Source: Margaritifera margaritifera
Taxonomy: Eukaryota > Mollusca > Bivalvia > Unionida > Margaritiferidae
Assembly (NCBI GenBank): GCA_029931535.1
Contig: JAQPZY010001500.1
Location: forward strand, 2,963,501-3,027,500
Direction of reading: 5' to 3'
Length of the DNA stretch: 64,000 nucleotides
Shown here: piece after piece, positions 26,026-37,938 of the stretch
Position numbering within the stretch: position 1 is the stretch's first letter
Layout of the letters: each line of letters begins with the position of its first letter
The notes under the pieces: generated by a model
Told to the model about the DNA's origin: nothing
What the model saw: the letters and a program-made list of their open reading frames with translations, nothing else
The model's database searches: none
Made by a program: the position numbers and the translations under genes

Positions 26026-26198
26026 CAGTGCTGGATTACCCAATAGGCAGACTAAGCACGTGCTTGGGGCAGCAGCAAAGCAGGGGGAAAAAAAAGAAAA
26101 ATTACGGTTTAGTATTGTTTTTATTATGAATTACATGGGGGGGGGGGACCATAATCTTTTCAGTGCTTAGGGCCTCTAAAGGTCTTAATCCGGTGCTG
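26026..26198. mobile_element. hAT-type MITE, 8-bp TSD
   Basis: It begins CAGTGCTGGATTACC and ends in an imperfect inverse (ttaatccggtgctg). The flanks are TCTAACCC at 26018-26025 and again at 26199-26206, a perfect 8-bp duplication. A G tract lies inside near 26138-26148. The rest of 25800-26600 shows no gene. Confidence 0.85.
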
Positions 26199-26609
26199 TC
26201 TAACCCTGTTGCACATGTACAGCCACATGCTCATTTGATTGCCTTGTCTTAACACCCCCAGAAAACTAAAAACAGATAATAACATTCTTGTCCATTATTT
26301 CAACAATAAATCGTCACACTGTATATCTAAATTATGAATAATCCTAATTTAAATCACAACACACTGAATCAGTCTATTGTGAATGTCGGCATATTGTAAT
26401 GTTCTACTTCAACATGTACATAATGAATAAAATCTTATTTTTAAAAAAATTGAAAAACCCCATTGGTTTATGTAAATTTTTGGCCATCTCACATATATGA
26501 AGTAATATATACTACTTTATATAAATAACATATCTAAGCAATGCATAAATCATTAAAGGTTGTAAATTATCTATCCATTTCCTGTCGTGTGCTTCATCTT
26601 TATAATGCA

Positions 26610-28073
26610 GCCCTTCTTATAATGCAGGCAGGGTGATATATTCTATTAAACTGGTCAAATTCTGTTTTATAATTGTTGCTTGTTTTACTTTAATTTTTTT
26701 ATTAGCACAGCGTTAAGAGGGGGCACTATAATGGTCACTAGAATTGCTTAGGATCTACCAGGATCAGCTTTAAATCTTAGCCGATTGAAACAATTGGTGA
26801 AAGTGTTTTAAAAAATCATCAACTCAGACAAGAAAACCAGCCGAGATAAATACACAGGCTTGAGTGTCTTTGAGGCACAATGTTGTTTTCACAAAAGACT
26901 GCCAAAATCAGAGTCAAAAACTTATATTGAATCAGACATGTTTTCTCAAGATGTAATATTGATTCAATGCAATGTGTTTCCTGTAATTTTACCATGCTGA
27001 TTATGTTGGATTTTCCACAGTATACAGATATTTTTTTTACTGTAGTTGAAGATATAGAGATCAATAATACACAAGTGAGGATTATTTGATGACTGTAGTT
27101 GTAGATATAGAGATGAATAATACACAAGTGAGGATTATTTGATGACCAAAATTTACATTGTGGAACTAACCATTTCTTTCTAATTAATTCCAGCCTTTAC
27201 TGCTTGATTTTCTGTTCAAATATTTGCTAGAAATTGAAAATATTCAAATCTGGATGAATTAGAAAACTTTAACTATGTTCATCTTTGTTTTATACAAAAA
27301 AGTAAATAAAACTCTTTATTTACATCAGTCACTATTGCTGTATCGTTGTTATAGTAATTATTTTTTCAGTCTTTCCGTCCATTAGTCATAATGGGTGCCA
27401 TTTGGTAGGTGGATTGCCTATTACATGTAGATGTGCCTTTTAAAGGTTTCATCTTTTCAGTTCAAACTTTGACAGAGTTATTGCCCTTTTCCCATCAATA
27501 TTACACCTCCACTGCAGCAGATTCTTGTCACAGAATAGCTCAGGAACCATTCAACATATTTTGTTACAATGTGGGATGTATACTGTCTCATAGTGCTAGA
27601 TGTGCCATTTATCCATTTTATTTCATGAACTCCATTTTGGACAGAATTATGGCCCTTGACAATTAATTTCATATCTTCTTAATTATATTGCTTGTATGCA
27701 GCATAGCTCTGCAACCATTACACATAACTGGATGTCAATTAGTATGTAAATTTCCCCTTATATATGTGCCTTTTAAAGCTTTTGTCTTGTGAGGTCCAAT
27801 TTTGATGGAGTTATTGCCCTTTTTCCATTAGTATTACTATGACCCCCTGAATGCCCATCTTCTCCAAACTTTGGTTTACCATAAGGAGTTCTTCTGTTTA
27901 ATGACCTGCCAATGAAAATGCTGAGAGGGGCTCCTTTTGCGCTGTATCCATAGCTACTTGCTCTAATATTGTTTCACTTGCTCTACCTAATCTGACTACA
28001 TCTTCAATTTGACCTGTCAACTTGCAGTGGAGAAGAAAACAAAAAACAAAAAAAATATCACCAGTTTACTAGT
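26610..28073 (+). repeat. 12.6-kb unit, copy B, first segments
   Basis: 26610-26880 aligns with 12060-12400 and 39250-39610 (end of the preceding unit). 26872-28073 aligns with 1-1065. It contains a 53-bp tandem duplication at about 27036-27141 (gtagatatagagatgaataa and tacacaagtgaggattattt in both copies) where copy A has a single unit. No gene seen. Confidence 0.7.
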
Positions 28074-28710
28074 TCACCTGGCCATAGGACCAGCGTGCAT
28101 CATTCATCAACAATTGCTATTTTCAACTTCTAAAAACCACTGGACCAATTTCAGCCAAACTTGCAAAAAGCATCCTGCATGAAGGCCTTTCAGCTTTGTA
28201 CAATTGATGCTGATCTGCCATCAAATATGACTATCATTACTAAATATACAAAACCCTTCAAATTACTTGTTCTCAAAAAATGCTGGATACAAATAAATCT
28301 TGAAAAACTACTTCTGTTAAAAAAAAACTGCTGAACAGAATTGACAAAATTTGGTAGTGAGCATTCTGGCATGAAGTTTTTATAAATTTGTACAACTGAT
28401 GCCAATCTGCCAATAGATGTGGTTACTATTACCAAAAAGTAAATAAAAAACATATAGCGTGCTGAATAGAATTTTACTAAATGTAACAACATTCTGGCAT
28501 GAAGTCCTTTCAAGCTTGTACAAATGTGCTGATCCATCATCAAATATGGCTGCTGTTGCTTAGGACAGACAAAAATGTAAATGTCATTTAGCATCTTTTT
28601 AAACCGTATTTCTTAGCCAACTGCCCTTGCATTTGTTTTGTTTTTTAGGTACAATCAACAGATGAGCAATCTCAGGTCTACATGGGTCTCTTGTTGCTTT
28701 ATTAAATTAA
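28074..28710 (+). repeat. Sat2 element: palindromic motif, header, array, tail
   Basis: It starts TCACCTGGCCATAGGACCA (28074-28092), then the header, then about three monomers with tttgtacaattgatgctgat, then the tail near 28660 (gagcaatctcaggtctacat). A 134-codon minus-strand ORF spans 28190-28594, but it follows the repeat and has no recognisable motif. Confidence 0.75.
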
Positions 28711-29175
28711 ATCATCTGATACATTCAGTTTTGCTATCTTACGGACTTCAGCCAGTATCTGTGATGGCCGTTGGAATTTTGTAAACAAAATTTTAGGAAT
28801 ATTAATAGAAGGTACTGGTATTTTTGTATTACTCAAAATCAACATGATAATTTATCACACTAATTGTAAGAGATATTGTGAAATGATAGTTAATGGATCT
28901 GCTTCTACTGTTCCCAAATCAATTAATGACCATAAAGTCATATTTACCACAAACTTTCAACAGCAGAAATATGTAAATCAAATCCTCCCATGATGTTTTT
29001 TACAAAAAATATGTAATTATAAAGAAATTGCTGAGCACATATATTATTTGTAGAAAAACATGTTGTCATCAGAAAATAAAAACGTGCAAGAAACGTTCAG
29101 TATCATAATCATTAATTTATCAAATGCACACACACACACGCACATATGTATATACATATATGTATTTACAATTCT

Positions 29176-29266
<91 letters not shown>

Positions 29267-30959
29267 ATATATATAGTTAAGAATTGTTTTTATGCCCCCT
29301 GCAACATCCATGGATGAAGCATTCTGTATTATTAATGTCCATCAATCCCATCACATCTGCCATGAATTTCAATTCTGTTCAATAACTTTTGAAGGAAATC
29401 ATGGATTGAACCTAGATCAATTTGGATTTTCAACATTTTCTGTCAAAAATTGACAGAATTGCTGCCCCTGATGGACTTAAATCCTTGCCTTATAACCTGA
29501 ACCAAACTTTCTTCAGTTTAATTATATTGGTAGAGACTACTGCGTTGTTCAGACATGTTTCTAGTTCTGAAAGAGATGGATGGGTACCTCTTATGCCCAG
29601 AATGGATTTTATCCACAAATAAAATTAGCCAATACATCCAGACCTCCCAGCCATCCCTATATTTTTTTCCCCCATGACTTTTTCTTAAATCAACATTCTG
29701 TTCCTATATATTATTGTTTTGTGAGGGAGGGGGGATTCATACTAAATTTTTTTTTTTTTTTTTTTGTCAGAAAAGGACATAGAATGATGGTGGATATCCT
29801 CAACATATGTGTGTTTTGTAAGTTCCGGATTGTACACAAGTGTAAATTATTGTTTCAATTTATTATGTAAATGGCTTGTAAATGTGGTATTCAGTTACTA
29901 ATATTAGCATGCCATGCCATTATTCATATATATTTGTTTGAGGATTTCACATATAAAATCCCTATATTTGGGTTTGAGAGTACACAGCTAGGCCTTTCTT
30001 CTGATCTGCATCTCACAGAAAATTGCTAGCTTTCACTTTTTCAACTTCAGAGGTAAGTTATGAAAAAGAGCCGATAACTTTATTTATTTTTTTGATATTT
30101 TAAAATTTCAAAAGTGAACTTTAAAAAAAAGTAATACCTATGCTGTGAAAATTCATTGCTGTATTTCAAGGGCATTCCAAGTTAGTGGACTTTGTGCTAT
30201 TTCAAGTACGTTTCTCCAGCACACACAAGTGACTATTTTCACCTACTTCAGACAGCACATAGTTTTCTTAACAGTGATCAAAGCTAAATATTAATCCATG
30301 TATATGAAAGACATGTAAATGAATGTTAACTTTCTCTACATTGTCATCGAGCAAACAACTTTGCCCATTTTCAACAGCACTCTAAAACAATGTCAATTAG
30401 AACTGAAAAAACACTCAGCTGATTAAAGATTTCAGCTCCTGCTACGTTGTCAAAACAGATGACAGGCAGCCAATTCATTCATATGGGCAGCCAACTTCAC
30501 TCATGTTAGAGTGAAGAACAATGTTGCTTTGTTTTGTTCCACATTATTTTCAAAGAAAACTACTGTACACTTGTTTTATTTTTTATATTTATTAGTTCAT
30601 TGGTTCTGAGGAAAAAATATTTTCATTGGTATTTTAAGTCATTATTATTCCTTTGATGAGGGGTGGATCTATTTTCAAGTAAGCATTTAGCAATGGACCT
30701 CAAATGTGTGATTTTTGGCAACTTCAGAGTGTCTGAAAATGATACTCTCAAACTGAAGTCAAACTAAAGTATCGTTTTGTTGCTAGCAAGCAGTCAAATC
30801 ACAGCTCAGGAACTAAAACTTTTTTTTTTCTTTCTTACAAAATGGGTAATTTTAGAAGAAAAAAAGAAGAGCACAAGTTTTAGAGACCTTAAGACATACT
30901 CAGGGTTCCCATACTACCAGAAAAAAAGGGGAAAAGATCAGGAATGTTAATATATATAT
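28711..30959 (+). repeat. 12.6-kb unit, copy B, middle segments
   Basis: 28790-28980 aligns with 1300-1490 and 44095-44275; 29500-29660 with 1530-1660; 30415-30945 with 2340-2900. It contains a short (AC)n run (about 29127-29141), a long (TA)n run (29178-29265) and a T tract near 29748-29765. No gene seen. Confidence 0.65.
29178..29274. repeat. (TA)n microsatellite
   Basis: About 44 TA repeats with a short ATCTAT interruption at the right end. Confidence 0.95.
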
Positions 30960-31874
30960 TGTTATGACTAGGGGTAATGTAGCAAAAGAAAAGATTCGAA
31001 CAAGCTTTCAAGATTTAAAATAAAAAATTTTAATTTCGTAAAATATTAAAATATTTCAACAAACAATCAAAGTGAAAGAATTACAAATAACTTACAGTAT
31101 AGAATATCCTTAAAAGTCCTAAATTGTTCTAAAGTTCACTGATCCGGAAGTTAATCCAAATGTTCCGAATGAAGTAGGTTCTGAATGAAACCTTCACTGT
31201 ACTGATGTACTAACAAGAATCAGTTATATCCAAGTGTTATAAATTCCAAATAGTCCTTGTGAATATGGAATATCACACAAGTTCTAGAAATGTTTCCGTT
31301 ATTCCATGGAGCTGAATAATTCTTAAAGTTTAAGAAGCAGTACTGAATCCAAAATGTACTGTATAATAATAATAATATCACTGAAGCAGAATATCCACAC
31401 ACAAAATGAACCAATCTCGTTATTGACCTCTCAGGCTGACGAACTATGCAGGAATGCCAAACACAGCAATACATCTTATTATATAGCTTTTGAGTGCGCA
31501 GAACAGAATAAAGAAAACCAATTTAACTTTATTGCGACTTAAAAACAATTTAATCCTTCTAGAAAACAACCTTCTCCAAACCAATCAGAAAATAGGTTAT
31601 GCGTGACACCACTAAAGTACCTGTGCACTGACGTTATTACCAGTCAACAAAGTATTGACTTCTTATAAAACATAGAATCCAGGTCAAAAGTTCAACAAAT
31701 TCACACGTGATATGATTCATGTTTAACAGACAATATTTCCCAAGACCAATGTACTGAGTCACATTGAAATACCGTATATGTACTTTCTGCAAGACGACAG
31801 CTGTTAGACTATTATGCAGAGATCATAGAACTATACCATTATTTAAAAACGAAATGATAAATTATTCCGTAACA
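30960..31874 (-). mobile_element. Solo LTR, 915 bp, minus orientation
   Basis: Bounded by TGTTATGACTAGGGG and an inverted end ...CCGTAACA, with ATAT on both sides as a likely 4-bp target duplication. The flanking unit sequence is continuous (compare 2860-2910 with 30930-30959 plus 31875-31905), so an element was inserted into copy B and then lost its interior by LTR recombination. It matches 41505-42454 in inverted orientation over nearly the whole length. On the minus strand it carries a TATA-like gctatataataaga and an upstream CCAAT-like ctgattggtt, consistent with a U3 promoter. A separate gag-pol interior is not present anywhere in the window. Confidence 0.75.
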
Positions 31875-32339
31875 ATATGCTTTAGGGAAAAGCTGGGAAT
31901 TTTCTTAAGTCACTCAGATAGATCAGTTCCAGAAAAAGTACAAATCCTAATTTAACTGATTGCAAATTTAGTGTGCCCGGATCCTGTCTGCCAAGTTTGG
32001 TTAAAATTGGTGTAGTAGTTTTTGAGAAGAAGTTTAGAATAACAATTGCTGACAGACGCACAAAACATGGTGAATGATGAACAACTGATGCAGGATCATA
32101 CCATAAGTTCACTTGGCCTTACAGCCAGGTGAGCTAATGATGGAAATATGTAAGGAAATAAAACAGCATAGTAATGCCTTTTACCAATGGGTTGATATGT
32201 TAGTGTTTCACTCACTATATAAGTAGTAGTTCGGATGCAGTTTAATTTTCCGAGGGGGAGGGGGAGCTGGTATTTTCTTTCAGACAATTTTTAAGCTCTA
32301 CTGGTCACAAACCAGGAGATCTTATGGGATGGTCTGTTG
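31875..32339 (+). repeat. Unit segment ending in a palindromic motif, and Sat1 lead-in
   Basis: 31885-32225 aligns with 2905-3230. TCACTTGGCCTTACAGCCAG to 32132 is the 24-bp palindromic motif (32109-32132). It is followed by the Sat1 lead-in also seen at 7150-7330. Confidence 0.65.
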
Positions 32340-33660
32340 TCTGACATCTGTCCATCAAGTTTGTTATCGCTATTCCTCCTAAACTACTTGGAGGATTGCA
32401 ATGAAACTTTATACATTCATACATTGATCTAGTTGGTCCTAAATGAAAATGGTGATGCATGGACATCCTCTGTGGCCATCTTTAAACTTGTGTTATTGCT
32501 ACTCCTCCTCAATATATCATATCAACATGGAATTTTCACTGAAAGACTTCTTATGATGTCTAGTTGGTCCTAAATGAAAAGAGTGCCAATCTGATGTCCA
32601 GTATGGTTGCAACTGCAGCCATGCACAAAATCTTATTATTGCTACTCCTCCTGTAAGAAAAATCGTATTGGCATAGTCGTTTTCACCAGATGACTTCTTA
32701 TCATGTCTAATTGGTCTTAAATGAAGATGGTGCCACTTGCACGCTCAATATGGCTGCCTGAGTGGCCATCTTGAAAATCTTGTTATCACTACTCCTCCTG
32801 AATTTATGGTTGTATAAGCTTGGGGTTTTTACTAACAGACTTCTTATGATGTCTAGTTGGTCCTAAATGAAAATGGTGCTGCTCAGACATCCAATATGGC
32901 CACCACTGTGTCCATGTTGAAAATGTTCTTATTGCTACTTCTCCTAGATGGCTGGTCATACTGACATTGTGCTTTCATCAAAAGGCTTCTTATGATATCT
33001 AGTTGGTCCCAAAAGGAAATGGTACGAATCTGATATCCAATATGGCCACCATGGCAGTCATCTTGAAAATCTTGTTAATGTTACTCCTCCAAAACGGAAA
33101 ATCATATCAGCATGGGGTTTAGGCTTCTCAAAATGTCTGGTTGGTCCTAAATGAAAATGGTTTCAATCTATGTCCAATATGGCCATTTTGAAAATCTTGT
33201 TATTGCTACTCCTCTTAAATGGAAAGTCATTTTGGCATGGGGTTTTCGTCAGAAGAGTTCTTTTGGTGTCTAGTTGGTCCTAAATGAAAATGATGCAAAC
33301 TGGCCCTCAGTATGGCCACCATGGTGGTCATCTTGAAAACACTGTTATATCTACTCCTCCCAAATATATGGCCAGATCAACATAGGATTTTCAGCAACAG
33401 ACTTCTAATGATACCTAGTTGGTTCTAAATGAAATTGGTGCCAATCATACATAGCTGCCATGATAGCCGTCTTGAAAATCGTGTTGTGACCACTCCCCTG
33501 AATGGATGATCATAGTGACATGAGGTTTTCCCCAAAAGAATTCTAATGGTTTACTTTGTCCTAAATCTACATGAAAATGGTGCCAATCTGATATCCAATA
33601 TGGCCACCACAGAAGCTAATTTGAAAATCTTGTAATCGCTTAAGAATATCAGAGATAATC
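32340..33660 (+). repeat. Sat1 tandem array (about 150-bp monomer)
   Basis: About nine diverged monomers with ttggtcctaaatgaaaatgg and catcttgaaaatcttgttat. Same orientation and similar length as the array at 7370-8810. Confidence 0.85.
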
Positions 33661-35035
33661 AGCAGTTAAAAGGAAGAAATTGTCTTATCTTGGATTCCTG
33701 GAAATTCTTTTCGGCTAATGGAGTGCCATTCTTTTCGATGGACTTGCTTTTCATTCATCCAAAGAGAATAATTTTGCCCACTAAAATGTTGGATAAGATG
33801 CAGTATGTTTTTTTTCCCAGACAGCACAGCAAGAGAATTATTTGTAAGCTTTATGTGGGCCACAAATTAAAGAAAAAAAATTCCCAGGTCCGAGATCCCA
33901 TCCCCCTCCGGAAAATTATAGTCGGTCCCCAAGGGCTCAGATGCTGTCTAACATGGGATTATAGGACTCATGGTACTAATGGGAACAAGTCTAGAAATGG
34001 GTGAATTTTAGTAAAAAGAATCTTTTGAGAGCTTATCCTGTTTGTAACTGAAAACAATATAGACAAAGTTTCATTGATGGAATTTCAGTCCTTTTACAGA
34101 CCTGACTTTGGAACACTCAAACTCGATTCTTTAGGTGCAGAATTTAAAACACATTTTTAACACATGTACATAAAAAATGCAGTGGAACATATGGTTTTCT
34201 CCACACAGAAACTTGCACCAAGGATGGGTCAATATATAGGCTTGATCACAAGCATTTAGAAAAACTTAAAGTTATTGAAATGTTAATATCATGGTGTTTC
34301 CATAGGTTCACTATGGGAGATGAATTAGTACCACGAGTGCTGAGTCTATCTAACATGGAATTATATTTTCAACCAAAATACTGGATAGCAACTTCCTTTT
34401 TCTTTCATTGCTTATGGACCGACCAATTAATTTGAGGTGGGGGGGGGGTCAGGGATTAAAAAAAACAATCTGGCTCTCAAAAGCTTGAAAACAAAATATT
34501 CTTGCTCTGATTGATCAAACATAAAAAAAATTGTATCCATTATTATAACTAAAAAAAATTAATACTCTTCGGGCAAGAGAAATTATTCCATCTGGAAAGA
34601 AAATCCCCCCCCCCCCCCGCAGATTAAATGGTTGGTCCCAGAGCAACTGAACCCAAGAATAAAGTAGCAGAACATTACGTCTTTTCACCCGACATGGGAA
34701 ACTGAACTAAAAAAATCTAAGTGACGAGATAAAAGGAGATGAGACACTTTAATATGGTGAAAACATTTTATTCTCATTCATTTGAGTAAATGCACATACA
34801 TGACCACATTAACATTCATTTTAACATTCCTTTGTCTTGTATTCAAATTCAGTGGGTTTTTCTGTCATTCAAAACCGTTCAGGAATTGGGTAAGGGTCCA
34901 AAACCTCCAGTGGACAAGCTGGGGCCCTACCATTTTTCGACACAAGTGCCCGACCTATTATGTTGCAATGGAAATCTTAACTCGTTAACCACGCCATTCC
35001 ATTCGCAACTTCGAGGTCAATCGTACGGATCATAC
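33661..35035 (+). repeat. 12.6-kb unit segment, also at 8811-9660
   Basis: Aligns with 8811-9660 but is longer because of about 300 bp around 33960-34330 absent from copy A. It contains a G tract (34438-34448) and a C tract (34604-34618). The ORF at 33690-34004 is not conserved in copy A. No gene seen. Confidence 0.55.
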
Positions 35036-35248
35036 CACAGGAGCTCGTATTGTTGCTTAAAATTTATCTATCAGTCATACATGGGTATAAAGTGCGAAAA
35101 GGACTCCTTTTCGCGAAAAGAACTTACCGTCTACGAAAAGGACTGAGGATGTTTTTACTAACACTTTCACAAATGAAATGATTTTGTGTAGTAACTCATT
35201 TTACATAGCATTTAATATATATTTTTACTATAAAGTGTTAAAAATGGG

Positions 35249-35350
35249 GGAACAGGCTGATTCGGACAATGGCTGATTCGGCCCAAATCACGGGCTGATT
35301 CGGCCCAAATTACCGGCTGATTCGGCCCAAATGCTAGGCTGATTCGGACC
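35249..35350. repeat. 24-25-bp minisatellite
   Basis: Five units built on ggctgattcggcccaaat with a variable 5-7-bp linker; the first and last have ggac in place of ggccc. Confidence 0.9.
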
Positions 35351-36479
35351 ATGTGAAATATTATTAAGTTTCGACTTGGATTTAAGAGTGATATTTATAA
35401 TTGTTTAAAATATGATATTCTCGTTATTTCCCGGTACGTTCAGCAGTTATAATCTGCATTTAATGAAACAAACCCCAATTTTACGCGAGATAATGGCGTT
35501 GTTATATATAATAAAATGAAATGATGTAAAACTGTTTATCTCATTCACCTTTGTGCTAAATTTAAATAGTTTACTTTATTGTATTGAGAAATTATAAAAT
35601 TAATAACACCGATAAATTTTTTTCGTCTATATATATTGGTCTCAGTATGCTAATGTTTTAGCTAGATTTTTTTTCGTCTCTATATACTGGTCTGATTATG
35701 TTAATGCCTTTTTTACAAGTAGATTTATGTAGGATTGAATTTTATACTAAATAAACCTTGTATACTAAAATAATGAGCACCGTAAGTTGTTTCATTAGCT
35801 GAATTTATAATGTATTATTTAAATGTCTGCACATTATTATTAAAAGTGTACACTGTACTAGAGCAAAGATAAAAAGAAGCCCTTAATTAGTTTAATTGCA
35901 AACAACAATAGTGAAAGTATCTAACCATCAATATGTAAAATATGTTTGATTAATGCCGCTACAATTAAACATCATATTAATACCGTTTGTTTAATACTTT
36001 GTATGATCAGTGTATCCTTAATTGGCAAAAACCCGTTTGATCAACGCCGCTATAATGAATGCACTATTGATGACATTTGCCAATTTACTGAATTTAATAC
36101 CATTCTAGAACACAAAATATAATGTTGACTTAAAATAACTTTGTGATCTTTGGCTACATGAAAGTGTTATTATATTATATACGGTATATAATAAAATACA
36201 TATTCAGAAATCAATATTTAATGGATTGAATATGTGCTTTAAATGAAACATTTTAAGTGTTTCAAAGGTTAAAATGAAAATTATTTGGTTTACTGGTTCG
36301 AGGTTTTACTAAAAAGATACAAATTTAACGATAACAGTAAAGTACGTTATTCTATTGTGTTACTCATCAACGACTCTTTACACAACATTTTTGGGAGTAA
36401 ATATAATGCGAAGAAAGCACGTGATGTTACATTCTCTTACTATGTTTGCGAAAACAGTAATAACTACTAAAATAAATCA

Positions 36480-36484
<5 letters not shown>

Positions 36485-36551
<67 letters not shown>
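36485..36551. repeat. (TA)n microsatellite
   Basis: About 33 TA repeats. Confidence 0.95.
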
Positions 36552-36554
<3 letters not shown>

Positions 36555-36723
36555 CAGATTTATTGTAACATGTATTTAAATAGTCTTACTTGTCATACTG
36601 AAAAGTCATGCATTTCAATGGAATGAAATTACATTTTTTTTTTAAGTACCTCGTACAAAGAGTATTTTCATTATAACTTATTGTTAATGATATAACATCA
36701 GTATTATGTCTCAAAACAAAAGA

Positions 36724-36868
36724 GGGCTCGGCCAACGTGGGTGTTTGAGAAAGCTTGCCAATAGCTTCAAGTGGGTCGGTGGTTCTTCCCGGGGTTTTCT
36801 CGGGTTCTTCCTCCACCAAATATACTGGCCGCTGAAAAATGGCGTTAAACCCATAACAACCAAAACAA
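36724..36868 (+). mobile_element. 5'-truncated copy of the tRNA-derived SINE
   Basis: It starts inside the body (gggctcggccaacgtgggtg) and lacks the tRNA-like head. It ends with the family tail aaatggcgttaaacccataa. It is close in sequence to 4775-4930. The following 36872-37011 has an open frame joined to the SINE; I do not recognise it. Confidence 0.8.
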
Positions 36869-37370
36869 AAGATCTATTTCAACATCACTGGATTGATAGA
36901 GATCAATGGACAAACATTTCGCAAGAACAGAAAGACGGGAGAGTAAGAAAATTTCTCAACGACGGTGGTAAAACCAATACAAACATTGAGGTTTCTAAAG
37001 ACGGAAGGTGATTGGTACACATATCTGCTTCTGCAGGAAAAAAAGCCAAACCAGAAGAAGCGTAAAACTAGAAGAGCGGTCACGTACACCTAATGCTAAA
37101 CGAAAACTACATGTACCGAGTTTGTGTTGATATAAGACGGTTTGCCTCCATGAGGCTGGCCCTAGCCTTATACGCCAAAAGTGAACTCAAAGCGCAGACC
37201 AATCCACAACTTTGCACTTATTTTCAATTATTAAACATTATTAGTGGAAACATTCAGACCATAATCTTAATTTAAGAAATTTGATAGATTCATTTTACGA
37301 ACCTGTGTTCGTGACTATCACTGAAATAGAAATATTGACTGAAACTGTTAGTAAAAACATACTGGGTCAT

Positions 37371-37499
37371 TAGTGGTATATATACAGATTTTGGCACTTT
37401 TTTAATTTTTAATTTTTCCAATATCGCACACCGCTTTCTTTTTATGTTGAAAAAATGAAAAAAATCAAAAAAGTGCCAAAATCAATATATATACCACTA
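37371..37499. mobile_element. 129-bp foldback MITE, TA-type
   Basis: The inverted ends TAGTGGTATATATACAG and its near inverse, extending to gattttggcactttttt on each side, form a hairpin with a short centre. It sits inside the first of the three right-end repeats of the surrounding element; the next copy (about 37640) shows the sequence without it. TA at both ends fits a Tc1/mariner-type target. Confidence 0.75.
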
Positions 37500-37938
37500 C
37501 TCGGTCCTTTTCGTGAAAATGACCAATTTTCACACTTTATAGTAAAAAGATAAATTTAATGCTATGTAAAATCAGTTAATACACAAATTATTTCATTCGT
37601 CAAATAGAAATATTGATTGAAACTGTTAGTAAAATCGTACTGGGTCCTTTTCAGAGACGGCAAGTCCTTTTCGCGAAAAGGACCCATTTTTAACACTTTA
37701 TAGTAAAAAATATATATTAAATGCTATGTAAAATGAGTTACTACACAAAATAATTTCATTTGTGAAATAGAAATATTGACTGAAAGTGTTAGTAAAAACA
37801 TCATCAGTCCTTTTCGTAGACGGTAAGTCCTTTTCGCGAAAAGGAGTTCTTTTCGCACTTTATACCCACCGCTACTAGTATTATATAGTACATGTATGAC
37901 TGATAGATAAGTTGTAAACTACAATACGAGCCCCTGTG

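Larger units (their letters stand above)
35085..37868. mobile_element. TIR element nested in the hAT MITE, about 165-bp inverted repeats
   Basis: Left end GGTATAAAGTGCGAAAAGGA (about 35084), right end its inverse (to about 37868). The inverted identity extends about 165 bp, through ccttttcgcgaaaag, tagtaactcattttacatag and actataaagtgttaaaaatg. The right end carries three successive ~167-bp copies of this terminal segment (from about 37322, 37601 and 37768), the left only one. The interior has no intact gene. It holds a minisatellite, an AT block with partial internal duplications near 35617-35727, a (TA)n run, a truncated SINE and a MITE. Confidence 0.65.
35036..37938. mobile_element. Composite element with hAT-MITE ends, 2.9 kb, no clear TSD
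   Basis: The ends are CACAGGAGCTCGTATTGTTG and the inverse of CACAGGGGCTCGTATTG, the same as the MITEs at 25186 and 55987. The left end keeps about 50 bp of MITE arm and the right end about 70 bp including the palindrome centre. Between them is a second element with long inverted repeats (next entry). Copy A has an uninterrupted site near 9650-9672 (cggatcatac then ctcgaggtatattttt). Here the flanks rejoin at that point without an 8-bp duplication, unlike the other two copies. Confidence 0.65.

Noticed and set aside
28190..28594. 134-codon minus-strand ORF
   Set aside because: Lies wholly in Sat2 monomers; other Sat2 arrays do not keep the frame.
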